Below, one piece after another: positions 40,608-51,739 of a stretch of 64,000 nucleotides of DNA. Position 1 is the first letter of the stretch; every line of letters starts with the position of its first letter. Both the position numbers and the translations under genes were made by a program. The notes beneath the pieces were generated by a model. The model was not told where the DNA came from. It saw only the letters and a list, made by a program, of their open reading frames with translations, and searched no databases. The stretch comes from Symbiodinium natans (taxonomy: Eukaryota; Sar; Dinophyceae; Suessiales; Symbiodiniaceae), in the NCBI GenBank assembly GCA_905221605.1, contig CAJNDS010002279.1, positions 129,001 to 193,000 on the forward strand, in the 5' to 3' direction.

Positions 40608-41629
40608 CTTCTGCCACCTTCTCGGTCAGGAAGGAAATGGACGGTCGCCTTGCTGTTGAGTTTCCGAGCTTTCTGTGAGTCCTTTGCTACTGAGCTCTGC
40701 AAGTCCAAAAAAGAGTTTAGGTTAAAAGGGGGCTCATGTTCAGGGCACAGCACATTTCCGCCGGTGAGAATACATGTAGTCTACATTTTCTCAAGCCCCG
40801 AGGTCTTCGAATCCTGCGTTCAGCAAGGCAAGTGTCAAGTGTCGACCCTAAACCCTAGAACCCTAGAACCCTAGAACCCTAGAACCCTATAACCCTATAA
40901 CCCTAAACCCTAAACTAGGGTTTTGGCCTTCCCTCACTAACGTGATTTCTGTTTGCAGGTGTTCGAGGCGGATGCTAGCCCGCGTGCCAGTGTCATCCAA
41001 CGCATTTCGGACCCCACGTCGCAGGAGAAGGACGTGGGGTTTAGGGTTTAGGGTTTAGGGTTCAGGGTCTAGGGTTTAGGGTTTAGGTCTTACTGCTTGT
41101 TCACTCTACCATACTTCACCAGTGCTGGCTCCCAACTCCAATATCCCTTCTTCGTAGGGGGTATTCCTGGAATTGCCTCAAGTAAGGGAAATCGGGGCGT
41201 GTGGGCTTGGAGGATAGACTTTAGAGCGGCTGATGCTCAGGATTCGTGTTACCCCGTACAAAGTCCTGGTAGTTGCCGAGGTGCGGATAGTCTGAAGCTC
41301 GACCCTCGACACCCCATTGCAAACGAGAAGTGCCGATTTATGGCGACGGGTATTTGGGGTACGTTACAGGATGCATACATCAGGTGGAAGCTCCGGCGAT
41401 ACATAAATCGTTCCTCTGACCCTAACCCCCTTCAAGCCCTACAACCCTACAAGGCACCGCAGTCCCTACGTAACTAAACCCGAAACCCTAAACCCTAAAC
41501 CATCCTAAACCTTTTTGCACTAGCCGCCAGGACACTGATGGCCGACGGCTTTCCATGACCACGGCCGAGGCTATCTCCAAGTGCCTCGGTCTTCGTTCTG
41601 AAGCTGAAATACATCACAGGGGCTTTAGA
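40608..41629 (+). CDS. putative three-exon gene fragment, unrecognised
   Basis: Exon 40608-40838 (..LLLSFRAFCESFATELCKSK.. FESCVQQGKCQ), exon 40959-41030 (VFEADASPRASVIQRISDPT..), exon 41531-41629 (DTDGRRLSMTTAEAISKCLG..). Intron 1 (40839-40958, 120 bp) is GT-AG with exact GTGT copies at the donor and after the acceptor (TTTGCAG|GTGT). Intron 2 (41031-41530) is GA-AG with GACG/GACA. Both joins keep frame without stops. Intron 1 is largely a CCCTAGAA/CCCTAAA array. No domain recognised; 5' and 3' limits unknown. A minus-strand frame (40520-40753) is a shadow. Confidence 0.48.
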
Positions 41630-41839
41630 GTTCAGGGTTTAGGGTTTAGGGTTTGGGGTTCAGGGTTTAGGGTTTAGGGTTTAGGGTTTAGGGTTTCTGT
41701 CATGATTGTTAAACATGTCGGCTTCTAGTCGATTCGTGGGGACGGGTCTACTGTGTAAACTTTATAAACCCTAAACCCTTGTGGGTCGCTCGGGGCCGGG
41801 TTTCTGAGGTTGAAGGCTGCCAAGATCGGCCAAGGTCGA

Positions 41840-41915
41840 CGGGTTTAGGGTTTAGGGTTTAGGGTTTAGGGTTTAGGGTTTAGGGTTTAGGGTTTAGGGT
41901 TTAGGGTTTAGGGCA
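41840..41915. repeat. TTTAGGG array
   Basis: Ten perfect units after GACGG. Confidence 0.95.
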
Positions 41916-42030
41916 CGGTCGATGGGTTACCCTAAGCCCTACTTAAGCCCTAAGCTTGCAAGGGCCTTAGTCCTCGGCCTAAACCGGAGACCCGAAACCC
42001 TAAACCCGAAGCCCCTTCCGCCTGCAGCTC

Positions 42031-42290
42031 CTGAACGAGAAGCCCGTGCCTGAGTTCTCAGAGGCCCGCGAGGGCCGGTCGACGGCGATGGCCCAGCTGA
42101 GGATACCAACTGCCTGGGCGTGGAAGGTTGCGCGTGCCGAGGCCGCCTTCTCGTCAAAGCTGAAGTGGAGGTCGGTGACCTTCTGGTTCCGGATTTTGGA
42201 GTCCGACTCGGAAGAGGCCACCGTCACCGTCGCCCCTGCAGAAGTCGGTGTAGCGACGACGAAGCGGTCGTCGCGCACCAGGAAGCCAGG
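42031..42290 (-). CDS. putative exon on the minus strand, unrecognised
   Basis: On the complement: entry at AGCGCAG|CCTGGC, then PGFLVRDDRFVVATPTSAGA.. SSESDSKIRNQKVTDLHFSF.., leaving near TTCAG|GAGCTG. About 85 codons with almost all third positions G or C and beta-strand-like alternation. Two plus-strand frames are also open, but the complement has the more protein-like composition. Confidence 0.42.
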
Positions 42291-42593
42291 CTGCGCTGGC
42301 TTAGCGCCCCAGCGCTCACGCCAACCCTAAACCCTAAACCCTAAACCCCAAACCCAGGAGGCTCGGCTGCAGCAGCCGCCTGGCGCACGGGGTGGTAGGG
42401 CTAGGGCTAGGGGTGGTAAGGGTGAAACGGGGCTGGCAACCTACTCCCGAAACAAAAAGCTTTTCTTGCCCAAGTATACCACACCCCCGAGGCATGCAGT
42501 TCCCATACTGGATAGAAACAGTTACTAAGCAACGTTCCCCAGGTCTGGACTAACCGTTCCGCTAGGGTTCAGAGGACACATCTCCTAGGACCC

Positions 42594-42764
42594 AACTTCA
42601 AGTACGTAGAAGTCGCCCAAATCTTGCGGAGATGCCCCGAGCTGCCGCCCAAGCGCGACAGAGCAGACATCGCGCAAGGCAGAAGAAAAAAAACGAAACC
42701 CGCGAAAAGCGATCTCGAGCAGGCAGCCGAGGCTCACGGAGAGAACGAGATCTATACATCATAA
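42594..42764 (+). CDS. putative 3' exon, charged protein, unrecognised
   Basis: 56 codons then TAA: NFKYVEVAQILRRCPELPPK.. followed by a Lys/Arg-rich stretch and an acidic end (EQAAEAHGENEIYTS). The last 32 bases are near-duplicated at 42951 beyond a CCCTAAA array. Confidence 0.43.
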   Translation, partial: NFKYVEVAQILRRCPELPPKRDRADIAQGRRKKTKPAKSDLEQAAEAHGENEIYTS

Positions 42765-42814
42765 ACCATGATCAACTAGCACAATAAACAAAGAAGGAAC
42801 CTGTTGTTCTAATA

Positions 42815-42945
42815 AGCCCTAAACCCTAAACCCTGAACCCTGAACCCCAAACCCTAAACCCTAAACCCTAAACCCTAAGCCCTAAACCCTAAACCCGGAA
42901 CCCTGAACCCCAAACCCTAAACCCTGAACTCTAAAGCAAGCACTT
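42815..42945. repeat. CCCTAAA array between near-duplicated flanks
   Basis: About 17 units (CCCTGAA and CCCCAAA variants). Flanking copies of CAGCCGAGGCTCACGGA..GAACGAGATC lie at 42723 and 42952. Confidence 0.9.
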
Positions 42946-43377
42946 CGTTATGCCAGCCGAGGCTCACGGAGCAGAACGAGATCCACTCCCCGGCACACCT
43001 TTGGGCTGCTCGGATGATCGGGCTTAGGGTTTAGGGTTTAGGGTTTAGGGTTTAGGGTTGTTTACATGTAATCGTATGGTGTCTGCTGGAATCTGGAAGC
43101 CCTAAGCCCGAAGCCCTCCCAATGAACCCTGTAAATCCTATAAACCCTGTAACACCAGATAAACCCGAAACCCTACTGCTCAAGTCTATAGGGACCTCCG
43201 CCCCCACCCTAAACCCTAAGCCCTAAACCCTAAACCCCTAAACCCCTTGTCAAGTCCATCGGGTTCGCGGTCCACACCCCAACCCTAAACCCTAAACCCT
43301 AAACCCCAATCCCCAAACCCCAAACCCCAATCCCTAAACCCCAAACCCTAAACCCTAAACCCCAAACCCTAAACCCC

Positions 43378-43482
43378 ATGATCCTGGGCGCGCTAAGGTT
43401 GGCATCCCTCGGGGGGACGCGCAGCGAACCCGGGCGCAGTCGTCAGACTGCGGCGAGTGGGCCATGCACCTCTGGGTTCAGG
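43378..43482 (+). CDS. putative first exon or chance frame
   Basis: ATG then 34 codons, MILGALRLASLGGTRSEPGR.., GC-rich, between CCCTAAA and a TTCTAGGG block. Confidence 0.28.
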
Positions 43483-43499
43483 CTTTAGGGTTTTTTGGG

Positions 43500-43635
43500 G
43501 GTTTGCGGTTTAGGGTTCTGGGGTTCTAGGTTCTAGGGTTCTAGGGTTCTAGGGTTCTAGGGTTCTATAGGGTTCTAGGGCTCTAGGGATTCTAGGGTTC
43601 TAGGATTCTAGGGTTCTAGGGTTGAGGGCTTAGGG
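43500..43635. repeat. TTCTAGGG octamer block
   Basis: About 12 copies of GGGTTCTA, a distinct homogenised octamer variant. Confidence 0.93.
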
Positions 43636-43638
43636 CTT

Positions 43639-43707
43639 TGCACCCACATCTCTGACAGATTGCTGAACCTCCGGCGACGAACGAAGAACGAAAGGGAACA
43701 CTCGTGA
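43639..43707 (+). CDS. putative 3' exon, basic, unrecognised
   Basis: 22 codons then TGA, CTHISDRLLNLRRRTKNERE... Confidence 0.3.
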   Translation, partial: CTHISDRLLNLRRRTKNEREHS

Positions 43708-44345
43708 TTCCCTCCCCTCCCAAGGGTTTAGGGTTTTAGGATTTGAGGGTTTTAGGGTTTGGGGTTTAGGGTTTCAGGGTTTCAGGGTTTTAGGGTTTTA
43801 GGGTTGTAGGGTTGTAGGGTTTACATTTTACATATATATATATATATTATCGTTTTTATTATATATACATATGTGTATATATATAAGGGTGTAGTGTAAG
43901 TTCATTCAGCCTGCAGGCGTTCAACTAGGGCCTTACAGGGTTTAGGCTTCACCCGTGTGGACGACATGACCCCTATCAGGGTCTCTTCTTCATATTGCCT
44001 GACAGACGAACGGGATGTGTGGGGTCTCATTTAGTCACCAAGGATCAGAAACTCTTGGGCTTTACTTGAAAGTGTTGAAGCATATTCTTAAACCCTAAGA
44101 GAGTTAAGCTCAAACTCCAAGATCCCGATATCCCTTCATTGTGGAACATTCCTTTAGGTCATGTAAGGGGCCCCCTCTTACAATTTCAAAGGAATATGGG
44201 ACCCAGGCCCTCTAGCTCAAACTCCAAGTCCTGAACCCTCAACCCTCTTTAGGGTTTAGGGTTGAGAGCTTAGGGCTTAGGGTTTAGGGTTTAATTCAGG
44301 TGCAGGGTTTAGGGTTTAGGGTTTAGGGCCTTCCCCCCTCAACAG

Positions 44346-44594
44346 CAAAACCTTCGAAAAGCCGGAGTGTCGTACGACCTTTCAAGCCACATCTGGCGTA
44401 AGCCCTGCCGAGGGAAGTCCGAAGCCACCAGCTCGCAGGGTTCCCTACCTTCTCTTCACGAGCATTTCAAGAAGAAGCCTGGGGAGTTCTGGCTTTTGCA
44501 GTTTCTTGGGTACTTAACCCCTCAAGCCACAACGGAACCACGACAACACTCCATACTGCAGAGCAAGCCGTATACACTCCAACCAGCGCCATAA
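44346..44594 (+). CDS. putative 3' exon, unrecognised
   Basis: A good acceptor (CCTTCCCCCCTCAACAG|) opens an 82-codon frame to TAA 44592-44594: ..GVSYDLSSHIWRKPCRGKSE.. HEHFKKKPGEFWLLQFLGYL... Basic with a hydrophobic patch. No family recognised. No array lies within it. Confidence 0.45.
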   Translation, partial: QNLRKAGVSYDLSSHIWRKPCRGKSEATSSQGSLPSLHEHFKKKPGEFWLLQFLGYLTPQATTEPRQHSILQSKPYTLQPAP

Positions 44595-44760
44595 GCCCCT
44601 GGACCCTGAACCCTACATACCTTCAGCCCTACACCGCCTACACCCATAAACCCTAAAGCCCAAAACCCTACACCCTAAACCCCATAACCCCCAAAACCCC
44701 TAAACCCTAAAGCCCAAAACCCTACACCCTAAACCCCTAAACCCTAAACCCTGAGCCCTA

Positions 44761-44856
44761 TACACGCGAAAGAGGTACAAGGCCAAGCAGGTCCTCGCCA
44801 CCGGAAGCCTCCTCTTGGAAGGCGGCCAACCCTATATCGACTTTCAGTGGGTTTGA
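44761..44856 (+). CDS. putative 3' exon, unrecognised
   Basis: 31 codons then TGA, YTRKRYKAKQVLATGSLLLE.., high GC3, capped by CCCTAAA and TTTAGGG arrays. Its protein-like ending (GGQPYIDFQWV) makes it one of the better short candidates. Confidence 0.42.
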   Translation, partial: YTRKRYKAKQVLATGSLLLEGGQPYIDFQWV

Positions 44857-45064
44857 GGTTTAGGGGTTAGGGTTTAGGGTCTAGGGTCTAGGGTTTAGGG
44901 TTTAGGGTTTAGGGTTTAGGGGCATATTCGGATGATAAGCCTATTTCATCTGAATGGTGTGTGGGGCAGAGAGCGGTAACAGATACCTGCAGGGCCAGAT
45001 GCCCGATGGGATTTCCCAAAATAGGAGTGCCCCTTTTGCCAGGCGAAAACCATGCTTTACCATC

Positions 45065-45174
45065 GGTTGGTGGTCTCCTTAAGTAGGGTTTCTGTTTTGT
45101 AGGGGGGGGGGGGTTCTTACTAGGGTATCTAGGGGCTATATTAATGTATAAGGGTAACAGATGAAGAGGCCACC
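45065..45174. mobile_element. family L element
   Basis: GGTTGGTGGTCTCCTTAAGTAGGG .. GATGAAGAGGCCACC with an internal 10-12 G tract. Confidence 0.65.
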
Positions 45175-45672
45175 CGGTGTTTATAAACCATACCCCTTAT
45201 CGCAGAATCCCTCCACCCAAAAAGGAATACTTTTTTTTGTCTTCGGAAAGCCCAAATTGGAAATGAAGGGGTACTTTTAGGGCACCAAATTCATGAACCC
45301 TAACCGGGTTCATGGTTCATGTACTTTAACAGGGGGTATAGCAGTATAGGGTCTATGATGATGAAATTCGGCTTCATGTGGTCCGCAAGTAGTTGGGTAA
45401 AACTCCAAAGAGCAAGCCTGAGCCCGAAAGCCCCAAGAAGTTATAAATCTTACAGGCCCTGAACCCAAACAGCTCGAAACCTTAAACGTCCTAAGCCCCA
45501 TAAAGTCCTACATCTCACCTAAACCCTAAACCCTGTCCCATCGGAGTGGAGTGTCAGCTAGGCAGGTAAGCCCTAAAGCCCAAACCTAAGCCACTTAAGC
45601 CCCAAAGCCAAAATACCCCAAACCCCAAACCCTAAACCCTAAACCCTAAACCCTAAACCCTAAACCCCCCAA

Positions 45673-45783
45673 CTCAACGCCACGTGGGGAGGCGAGGGCC
45701 CAGGCGCCGAGGGAGTCGCCTGCCTCGGCCGGCTGGGACTGCAACCCATCCTCCGAGCCTGGGCCCCCGGCGCAGTTGAAAGG
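45673..45783 (+). CDS. putative exon, unrecognised
   Basis: 37 open codons, LNATWGGEGPGAEGVACLGR.., very GC-rich (other frames also open), between CCCTAAA and TTTAGGG arrays. Confidence 0.3.
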
Positions 45784-45902
45784 GTTTAGGGTTTAGGGTT
45801 TAGGGTTTAGGGTTTAGGGTTTGCGGTTTGGGGTTTGGGGTTTGGGGTTTGGGGTTTAGGGTTTGCGGTTTGGGGTTTGGGGTTTGGGGTTTAGGGTTTA
45901 GG
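45783..45902. repeat. TTTAGGG array with TTTGGGG blocks
   Basis: Five TTTAGGG, then TTTGCGG plus TTTGGGG x 4, TTTAGGG, TTTGCGG plus TTTGGGG x 3: a duplicated compound. Confidence 0.94.
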
Positions 45903-45934
45903 CCGAGGGTTGATACGGGGCTTATGGGCTTACT

Positions 45935-46035
45935 TGAAATTGGTACGTAGGGTTAGTAAGGTGGGGCATGGGGATTAGAATAGGGTTTCTAGGGGGTACC
46001 TGAGTAGACGTTCTAAGTCAAAGGAGTTTCCAAGC
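45935..46035. mobile_element. family G element, reverse orientation
   Basis: Contains TTCTAAGTCAAAGGAGTTTCC, the complement of the family G start, plus GTAAGGTGGG. Confidence 0.45.
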
Positions 46036-46712
46036 AAGAGCTCAAAACCTAGGGTTGTGTAGGTTACCGAAGAAGAAGATTTAGGGGTTTGGGGGTGTTG
46101 GATTCCCAAGGCGAACAAAAAGGAGGAGTTCAGGGTTTCTAGGGCTCAGGCATGAGGCTTCTTACGGAACAGCAAGTACTGTAGCCCAAACCCTACACCC
46201 TAAACCCAAGCTGGAAACGGTCTAAACCCTAAGTCCAGTGGCAACTTCCCCCAGACTGCAAGGCAGAAATGAAGAATATGTTTTGGTGATTTCTCTACAT
46301 TATCGGGTTGCTATTTTAATTCTATACAGGGTCTAGGGTTTAGGGTTTGAGGTTAACTAGGCCCGAGGCTCTTCAAAAGGACACCCACGTGCATTTTGGG
46401 AATAGTTCGTATGTCTGACATATGGTGCTTGCTGAAAGACCACAAGGGGGTAGTATAGGTCATGATTTGAGCTCTTGCCGTATGTGGTGAACGAAACGAA
46501 AGGAAAGACTGGGCCATGCGCCCCAAGCGGCCCAAGCTTGTTCTGGCAGTCACTGCAGAACCTGCCTCGTCGATTCAGGGGTGAGACAGTGGTCAGAAAA
46601 CTGCTTTGCTGTGGCATCATTGTGTCACCATAGGGCGGAAACAAGATGCCTAAACCCGAAACCCGAAACCCGAAACCCTGAACTGAACACCATGCGACCC
46701 CATCAACCTCAG

Positions 46713-46799
46713 GCGCAGTTCTTCCGATCCTGCGTGGATCAGGGTATGTCGTGGCCTCAGGAAAATTTGAGAGCCACCCTCTCCTTTGTTGAGTTTAGG
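46713..46799 (+). CDS. putative exon, unrecognised
   Basis: Entry at ATCAACCTCAG|GCG; 29 open codons, AQFFRSCVDQGMSWPQENLR.. FVEFR, reaching a TTTAGGG array. Confidence 0.4.
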
Positions 46800-47257
46800 G
46801 CTCAGGGTTTAGGATTTTGAGTTTAGGGTTTAGGGTTTAGGGTTTGGGTTTTGGATTTTGAGTTTAGGGCTGGTTGCCGGGCGGATTGCCACAGGGCCCG
46901 TTGCAACAAGGGTTCAGTTTTCTCGATCCGTTTCAGGTTCCAGGTTTATCCTACTGGCTCTTAGTAGGGAATGAGAGAATTACTTACAAGCTTTCCCTCA
47001 TTCCCAACTAAGGCAGGATAGGTTTGAGGGTTATGGTTTCCTAAGGGAGCCAGCTGAATCTGAAGCAGGGTTTACATTACTGTTATTGGTGGGTATTAGA
47101 GTTCCGAATTCTTTTCGGTGAGTGTATATATGCAAAGGTGTGTCCTTTTGGGGCCACAAGTTAGATAAACCCTGTTTCGTATGAGGCAGGGGTTGTTGGG
47201 CGAGAGAGTTCAAAGGTAAGCCGATGCACAAGAAAGGCTCTTATTGGGCGGCTGGGC

Positions 47258-47362
47258 TTTTGACTTTTGTACACTGAACACTTCTTGGGATATTATAATC
47301 CCCTCTCGAACTGAAAGTGTACACTTTTTGGAGGCTTATGAACTCAGAAACTAAGTGGCTAC
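47258..47362. mobile_element. family K element
   Basis: TTTTGTACACTGAACACTTC .. GAACTGAAAGTGTACACTTT; sister of 18945-19045. Confidence 0.5.
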
Positions 47363-47513
47363 TGTTTCTGAGCAGGCTCGGACGCCAGATGGCTGATGCC
47401 GCGATTTGTTCCCAAAATCTGCAGCATGGATTGGCGGGGTTTAGTGTTCGGGTAGGTTGCTGGACCCTAGACACTAAACCCCAAACCCCAAACCCCATAA
47501 ACCCTAACCCCTC

Positions 47514-47615
47514 AAGTTCCTGGAAGATGAGCTGGCAACCGACGGGTGCACACTGAGCGCACGCGATTTCCGCCAGGCTCGGCCACTTGCAGACGACGCC
47601 ACTCGGCTTGAGGGT
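47514..47615 (+). CDS. putative exon, acidic, unrecognised
   Basis: 34 open codons, KFLEDELATDGCTLSARDFR.., mostly G/C third bases. A second possible acceptor inside (TTTCCGCCAG|GCT) would shorten it to about 47558. Confidence 0.4.
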
Positions 47616-48041
47616 TTAGGGTTTAGGTTTAGGGTTTAGGGCTCTTGTATCATTTTTTTGTTGTTTGCAAATGTCTCCTGTTCTTCTGCGATTGTTTGAG
47701 TATACTAGTTTCTTATGTTGCGGAATTGCAAGTTGCGACCTCTTCCTGAGACCATGAGAGAAAACCAACATTTTCAGCGATTTCACAGCGAGAGGTAGGG
47801 TTGTCGGTACCACCCGACAACAAGCGGCGTGCAGCACTTCCGTTTAGGGTTTAGGGTTTAGGGTTTAGGGTTTAGGGTTTAGGGTTACCTGGTGTCCTCC
47901 GAACATGTGAGGGATAGCCATGCATGCCCGACATGAACCCCAAACCCTAACCCTAAACCTTAAGCCTAAACCCTAAGCCCTGAAACTTCAACCCTAAACC
48001 CTAGACCCTAAACCCTAAACCCTATAAACCCTAAACCCTAG

Positions 48042-48161
48042 CTACAGAGCGACCTGCATGTCCAGAAAACCGTCCCCGGCCCCAGGTATTCCCTGGAGCG
48101 CATGACAGCTACGCCAAGATCTGAGAGATCCCGCGGCTGCAAGATGGGCTGTCCATGGCGG
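48042..48161 (+). CDS. putative exon, basic, unrecognised
   Basis: 40 open codons, LQSDLHVQKTVPGPRYSLER.., entered from a CCCTAG array edge and ending at TTTAGGG. Confidence 0.32.
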
Positions 48162-48954
48162 TTTAGGGTTTAAGGTTTCGGGTTTGGGGTTTAGGGTTTG
48201 GGGTTTTAGGTTTTGTTCCTACTTCCCGAATCTGAAGCTTTTGCCTGCTAGGTTTCAGTTCTTGCCGTGACAAGAAGTGCTCGCAGGTGTGATTCTTTCT
48301 CATTGCATGAAAGACGTCCAGGAAACAAAACGCAGGTTTTAGGGTTTAGGATATACTAAGTAGGTTGCACCGAAGCCTCAAACCCCAAAGCCTCCAATAC
48401 ACCCTCAGCCCGAAACCGTATCAGAGTTGCCCAGTCCAAAGTCGAGGACCTTTCCTGACGCTCGCCTTCGGAGCGCGGGGGGTTGGGGTTTAGGGTTTAG
48501 GGTTTGGGGTTCAGGGTTCAGGGTTCAGGGTTCATTCAGTGTTCAGGGTCAAGGGGAGGGGTCTGATCTATTTGCTCGACTTCCTAGAGGCTTATGTTGG
48601 AGAGTCGGGGTGCGAATGCTACGTACTCGTACTTTAGGTTTGCCCTCCAGGCCTCTTGAAAGTGCTGGGATGGGGCTTGTAGGGCTTTCTTGATGACTCA
48701 ATGAAGCCCCTCTAAACATGGGGTTTAGGGTCTCGGTCTTAGGGCTTAGGGCTTTGGGTTTCATGGTTAAGGATTGATCATACAACCATACATAGTCTGG
48801 GGCTTCGTGACCCAGAGGCGCGAATCCAAATTGCCAAGCCCCACTGTTTTGGGAAGTGCCCTAAACCCTAAACCCTAAAACCCTAAACCCTAAACCCTAA
48901 ACCCTAAAACCCTAAAACCCTAAAACCCTAAAACCCTAAAACCCTAAACCCTAA

Positions 48955-49020
48955 GTGCCCTGGGGAGGAGGCGGCGATGGCCCCACCGAGAGCATTCGGG
49001 ATGCCACCTTGTCCAAAGAA
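48955..49020 (+). CDS. putative exon, unrecognised
   Basis: 22 open codons, VPWGGGGDGPTESIRDATLS... Its 3' end AAAGAAGTAATCATGGG recurs at 49175 and 49270. Confidence 0.3.
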
Positions 49021-49170
49021 GTAATCATGGGACTGGGTAGGTAATGTATAACTTTAGGGTTTAGGATTTAGGGTTTGAGGGTTTAGGGTTTAGGGTTCTA
49101 TAGAACCCTACTATCTATTTCTATACATATATATATATATATGTATGAGGTAACTTTTTTGGGGCTATGG

Positions 49171-49355
49171 CCCCCAAAGAAGTAATCATGGGCTCCAAAA
49201 AACTGTTGGGATCCTTTTTTTCAGCACAGAGTTTTTTGGGATTTAGTTTGGGGTGTTCCCCCCCCCCCCCAAAGAAGTAATCATGGGCTCCAAAAAAACT
49301 GTTGGGATCCTTTTTTTCAGCACAGAGATTTTTGGGATTTAGTTTGGGGTGTTCC
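49171..49355. repeat. tandem duplication, 95-bp unit x 2
   Basis: CCCCCAAAGAAGTAATCATG .. TTTGGGGTGTTCCCCC occurs twice head-to-tail. The second copy runs into the family D element and reproduces its first bases. Confidence 0.92.
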
Positions 49356-49444
49356 CCCTCATACTATCAGTCCTTAACGCGGATTGTCACAGGGTACTAG
49401 GATCCCTGTGAACGAGCTGCTAGCATAAGGGGGAACATCCCAAG
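49343..49444. mobile_element. family D element
   Basis: TTTGGGGTGTTCCCCCTCATAC .. GCATAAGGGGGAACATCCCAAG, with GGATTGTCACAGGGTACTAGGATCC core. Confidence 0.68.
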
Positions 49445-49862
49445 TGCCAACTAGTCATCAAGGGACTAAAGGAGGGACCCTTATAAGGGACCTTGGGGGT
49501 TATTTAGGGTTTATTTGGGGGCTACTTAGGAATATGGGGACTATATAACGCGGCTTATATAGGGGAAGAAGGGTCCCTGCTAGGGGTCCCTGCTTTTACC
49601 CTTAATGTTAGGGTAGCGTATGGTGTGTTGAGGCTTGTGGTGTCTAATTCCGATGGGTCAAGGACGTCTGGCTTGCAGGCTTTGCATCTTCGGGCGAAGG
49701 CGGTCTCGACTAGCTAGGAAACGTACAGTCAACTTATTTGGGCAAACTGGGCGTTTCCTAAAACTAGGGGTGCCTCTTCGTACCCCCCCGAAATATAGAG
49801 TTCCCTCTACAAGGACCCTCACAGACAGGGAGACGCCTTCTTTTGGTGAATGCCCCCTTACG

Positions 49863-49931
49863 CGTCTTGGGCTCTTTGGAGGCGCGGCCTCCGACTTCGA
49901 AGCTCAAAACAACCCTGCCGTGGTGTTTGGG
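49863..49931 (+). CDS. putative exon, unrecognised
   Basis: 23 open codons, RLGLFGGAASDFEAQNNPAV.., before a long TTTAGGG array. Confidence 0.33.
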
Positions 49932-50050
49932 TTTAGGGTTTAGGGTTTAGGGTTTAGGGTTTAGGGTTTAGGGTTTAGGGTTTAGGGTTTAGGGTTTAGG
50001 GTTTAGGGTTTAGGGTTTAGGGTTTAGGGTTTAGGGTTTAGGGTTTAGGG
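49932..50050. repeat. TTTAGGG array
   Basis: Seventeen perfect units, one of the cleanest arrays. Confidence 0.96.
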
Positions 50051-50969
50051 GAGGGGCACTTCACAAAGGGGGCTTGAGAATGGGCTTCAAGGGGGAATTT
50101 CAGAAGGGGCGGCCTCCCTGATGTTTCGCACGTTTCAGGGTTCAGGGTTTAGGGTTTCAGGGTTCAGGTTTCAGGTTTTAGGGTTTAGGGTTTAGGGTTT
50201 TTGGTTTAGGGTTTGTGGAAAAATGAGAGAGAGAATGTCCAACAGAGGATGGCAAGAGCAAACGTCTACAGACCCTAAAGCCCAGAAATCCCTAAGCCTG
50301 AACCCCCAAACCCTAAATACCCTAAACCCTAAACCCCCACACCCCTAAACCCCTACAGCCCAACACCGAAAGGAACGGCTGTACAGCGGCGTTGCGCTGG
50401 GCTTGGCCGTGCTTGGCGCCGCAGGCCCCCCCCCCAAAAAAAAAAAAAAAAAAAAAAACAATCCTCAACCCTAAAGCCCTAAACCATAAACCCTAATTTT
50501 AAACCCTAAACCTTAAACCCTAAACCCTGAACCCTAAATCTAAAACTCTAAACCCTGAACCCTGAACCCTATCCATTTAGGAGCCTTGGTAAGAATAATG
50601 GAAAACCTTCTGCCCAAGTATGTAGTAGTTTTCTTATAGGAACCATCTACTGTACCGGGGTGAATGCTTGGGGTCTCTGTGGGGTTTTGGGATTTAGGGT
50701 TTTGGGGTTTAGGGTTGAGGGTGATGCACCTCATAGTCACATGCCATCCACCATGGACTACACTGACTACACCCTAAACCCTAAACCCTAAATCCTGTCA
50801 GCCTATTGGGGTCGTGGTTTGGCTGCTCGCAAAAACCCTATACCCGAAAAAACCGGCTGGTCCCCCTGGCGGGTGGCAAAAAGAGCCCCAAACCCTAGGT
50901 CTTACAGTGGTTTAGGCTTTAGGGTTGGGAAGTCCCCCTTATACTAGCAGTCCTCAATAAGGATCATAT

Positions 50970-51175
50970 TGCCCAACCCCAGAGTCAGGGAGTACCCAAC
51001 CCCAGAGTGTCCCAGTGCCAGTCTCCCTGGAGTGCCCAACCCCAGAGTCTCCCAGGAGTGCCCAAGCCCAGAGTGTCCCAGGAGTGCCCAGCCCAGAGTC
51101 TCCCTGCAGTGCCGAACCCTAGAGTCTCGCTGCCCGGAGTATCCCTGGAGTGCCCAACCCTAGAGTATCTCTACC
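50970..51175. repeat. minisatellite of about 22 bp
   Basis: Seven or eight copies of CCCAACCCCAGAGTNTCCCNGGAGTG with point changes; frames through it (CPNPRVS..) are artefacts. Confidence 0.9.
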
Positions 51176-51382
51176 AAGAGAGAGTGGGGATATTCGAAGT
51201 AAAATAATTGTTGCTGTTGCTGGTCGTCGTGTTCCGGCACCTGGCTCTTTAGGCCCCCCCTTTTGTTAGGCCAGGCTCGTGCCTCGGTCGATGCTCACCT
51301 CACCTCACCTCACCTCACCTCAAAGAAGGGTCTACTCCAAAGTAGGGATAAAGGGAAACATCCCAAGTTTAGGTTGCTTTCT

Positions 51383-51469
51383 GACAGAGGCAACACCATA
51401 CCCGAGCCGGCGGACCACGACGAGCTTGAAGGCCTGGTTTGGACCCCCTCCCATCCCCTCCCCGTTAGG
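51383..51469 (+). CDS. putative exon, acidic, unrecognised
   Basis: 29 open codons, DRGNTIPEPADHDELEGLVW.., ending at a TTTAGGG array; a CCTCA microsatellite lies just upstream (51297-51321). Confidence 0.33.
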
Positions 51470-51739
51470 GTTTAGGGTTTAGGGTTTAGGGTTTAGGGTT
51501 CAGGGTTTAGGATTTATAGGGTTTAGGGTTTAGGGTTTAGGGTGCAGCGGTGCAGGACCGATGTAGATCGTGCGTGCGTGGGATGTTCTTTGTAAGCTCG
51601 GCCTTTTAACACGCCCCAAACCCTAGACCCTAAGTTTCTGGGAGCCTTCAAGCAAGACAACCCTACTCACAGGGTTTAGGGTTTAGGGCTTAGGATCTTT
51701 CTAACCCGTATAAGCCTGTATTTAGGAAACGTCCAAAAG

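Noticed and set aside
50970-51175. CRISPR array
   Set aside because: Copies are head-to-tail with no unique spacers of constant length; it is a minisatellite.
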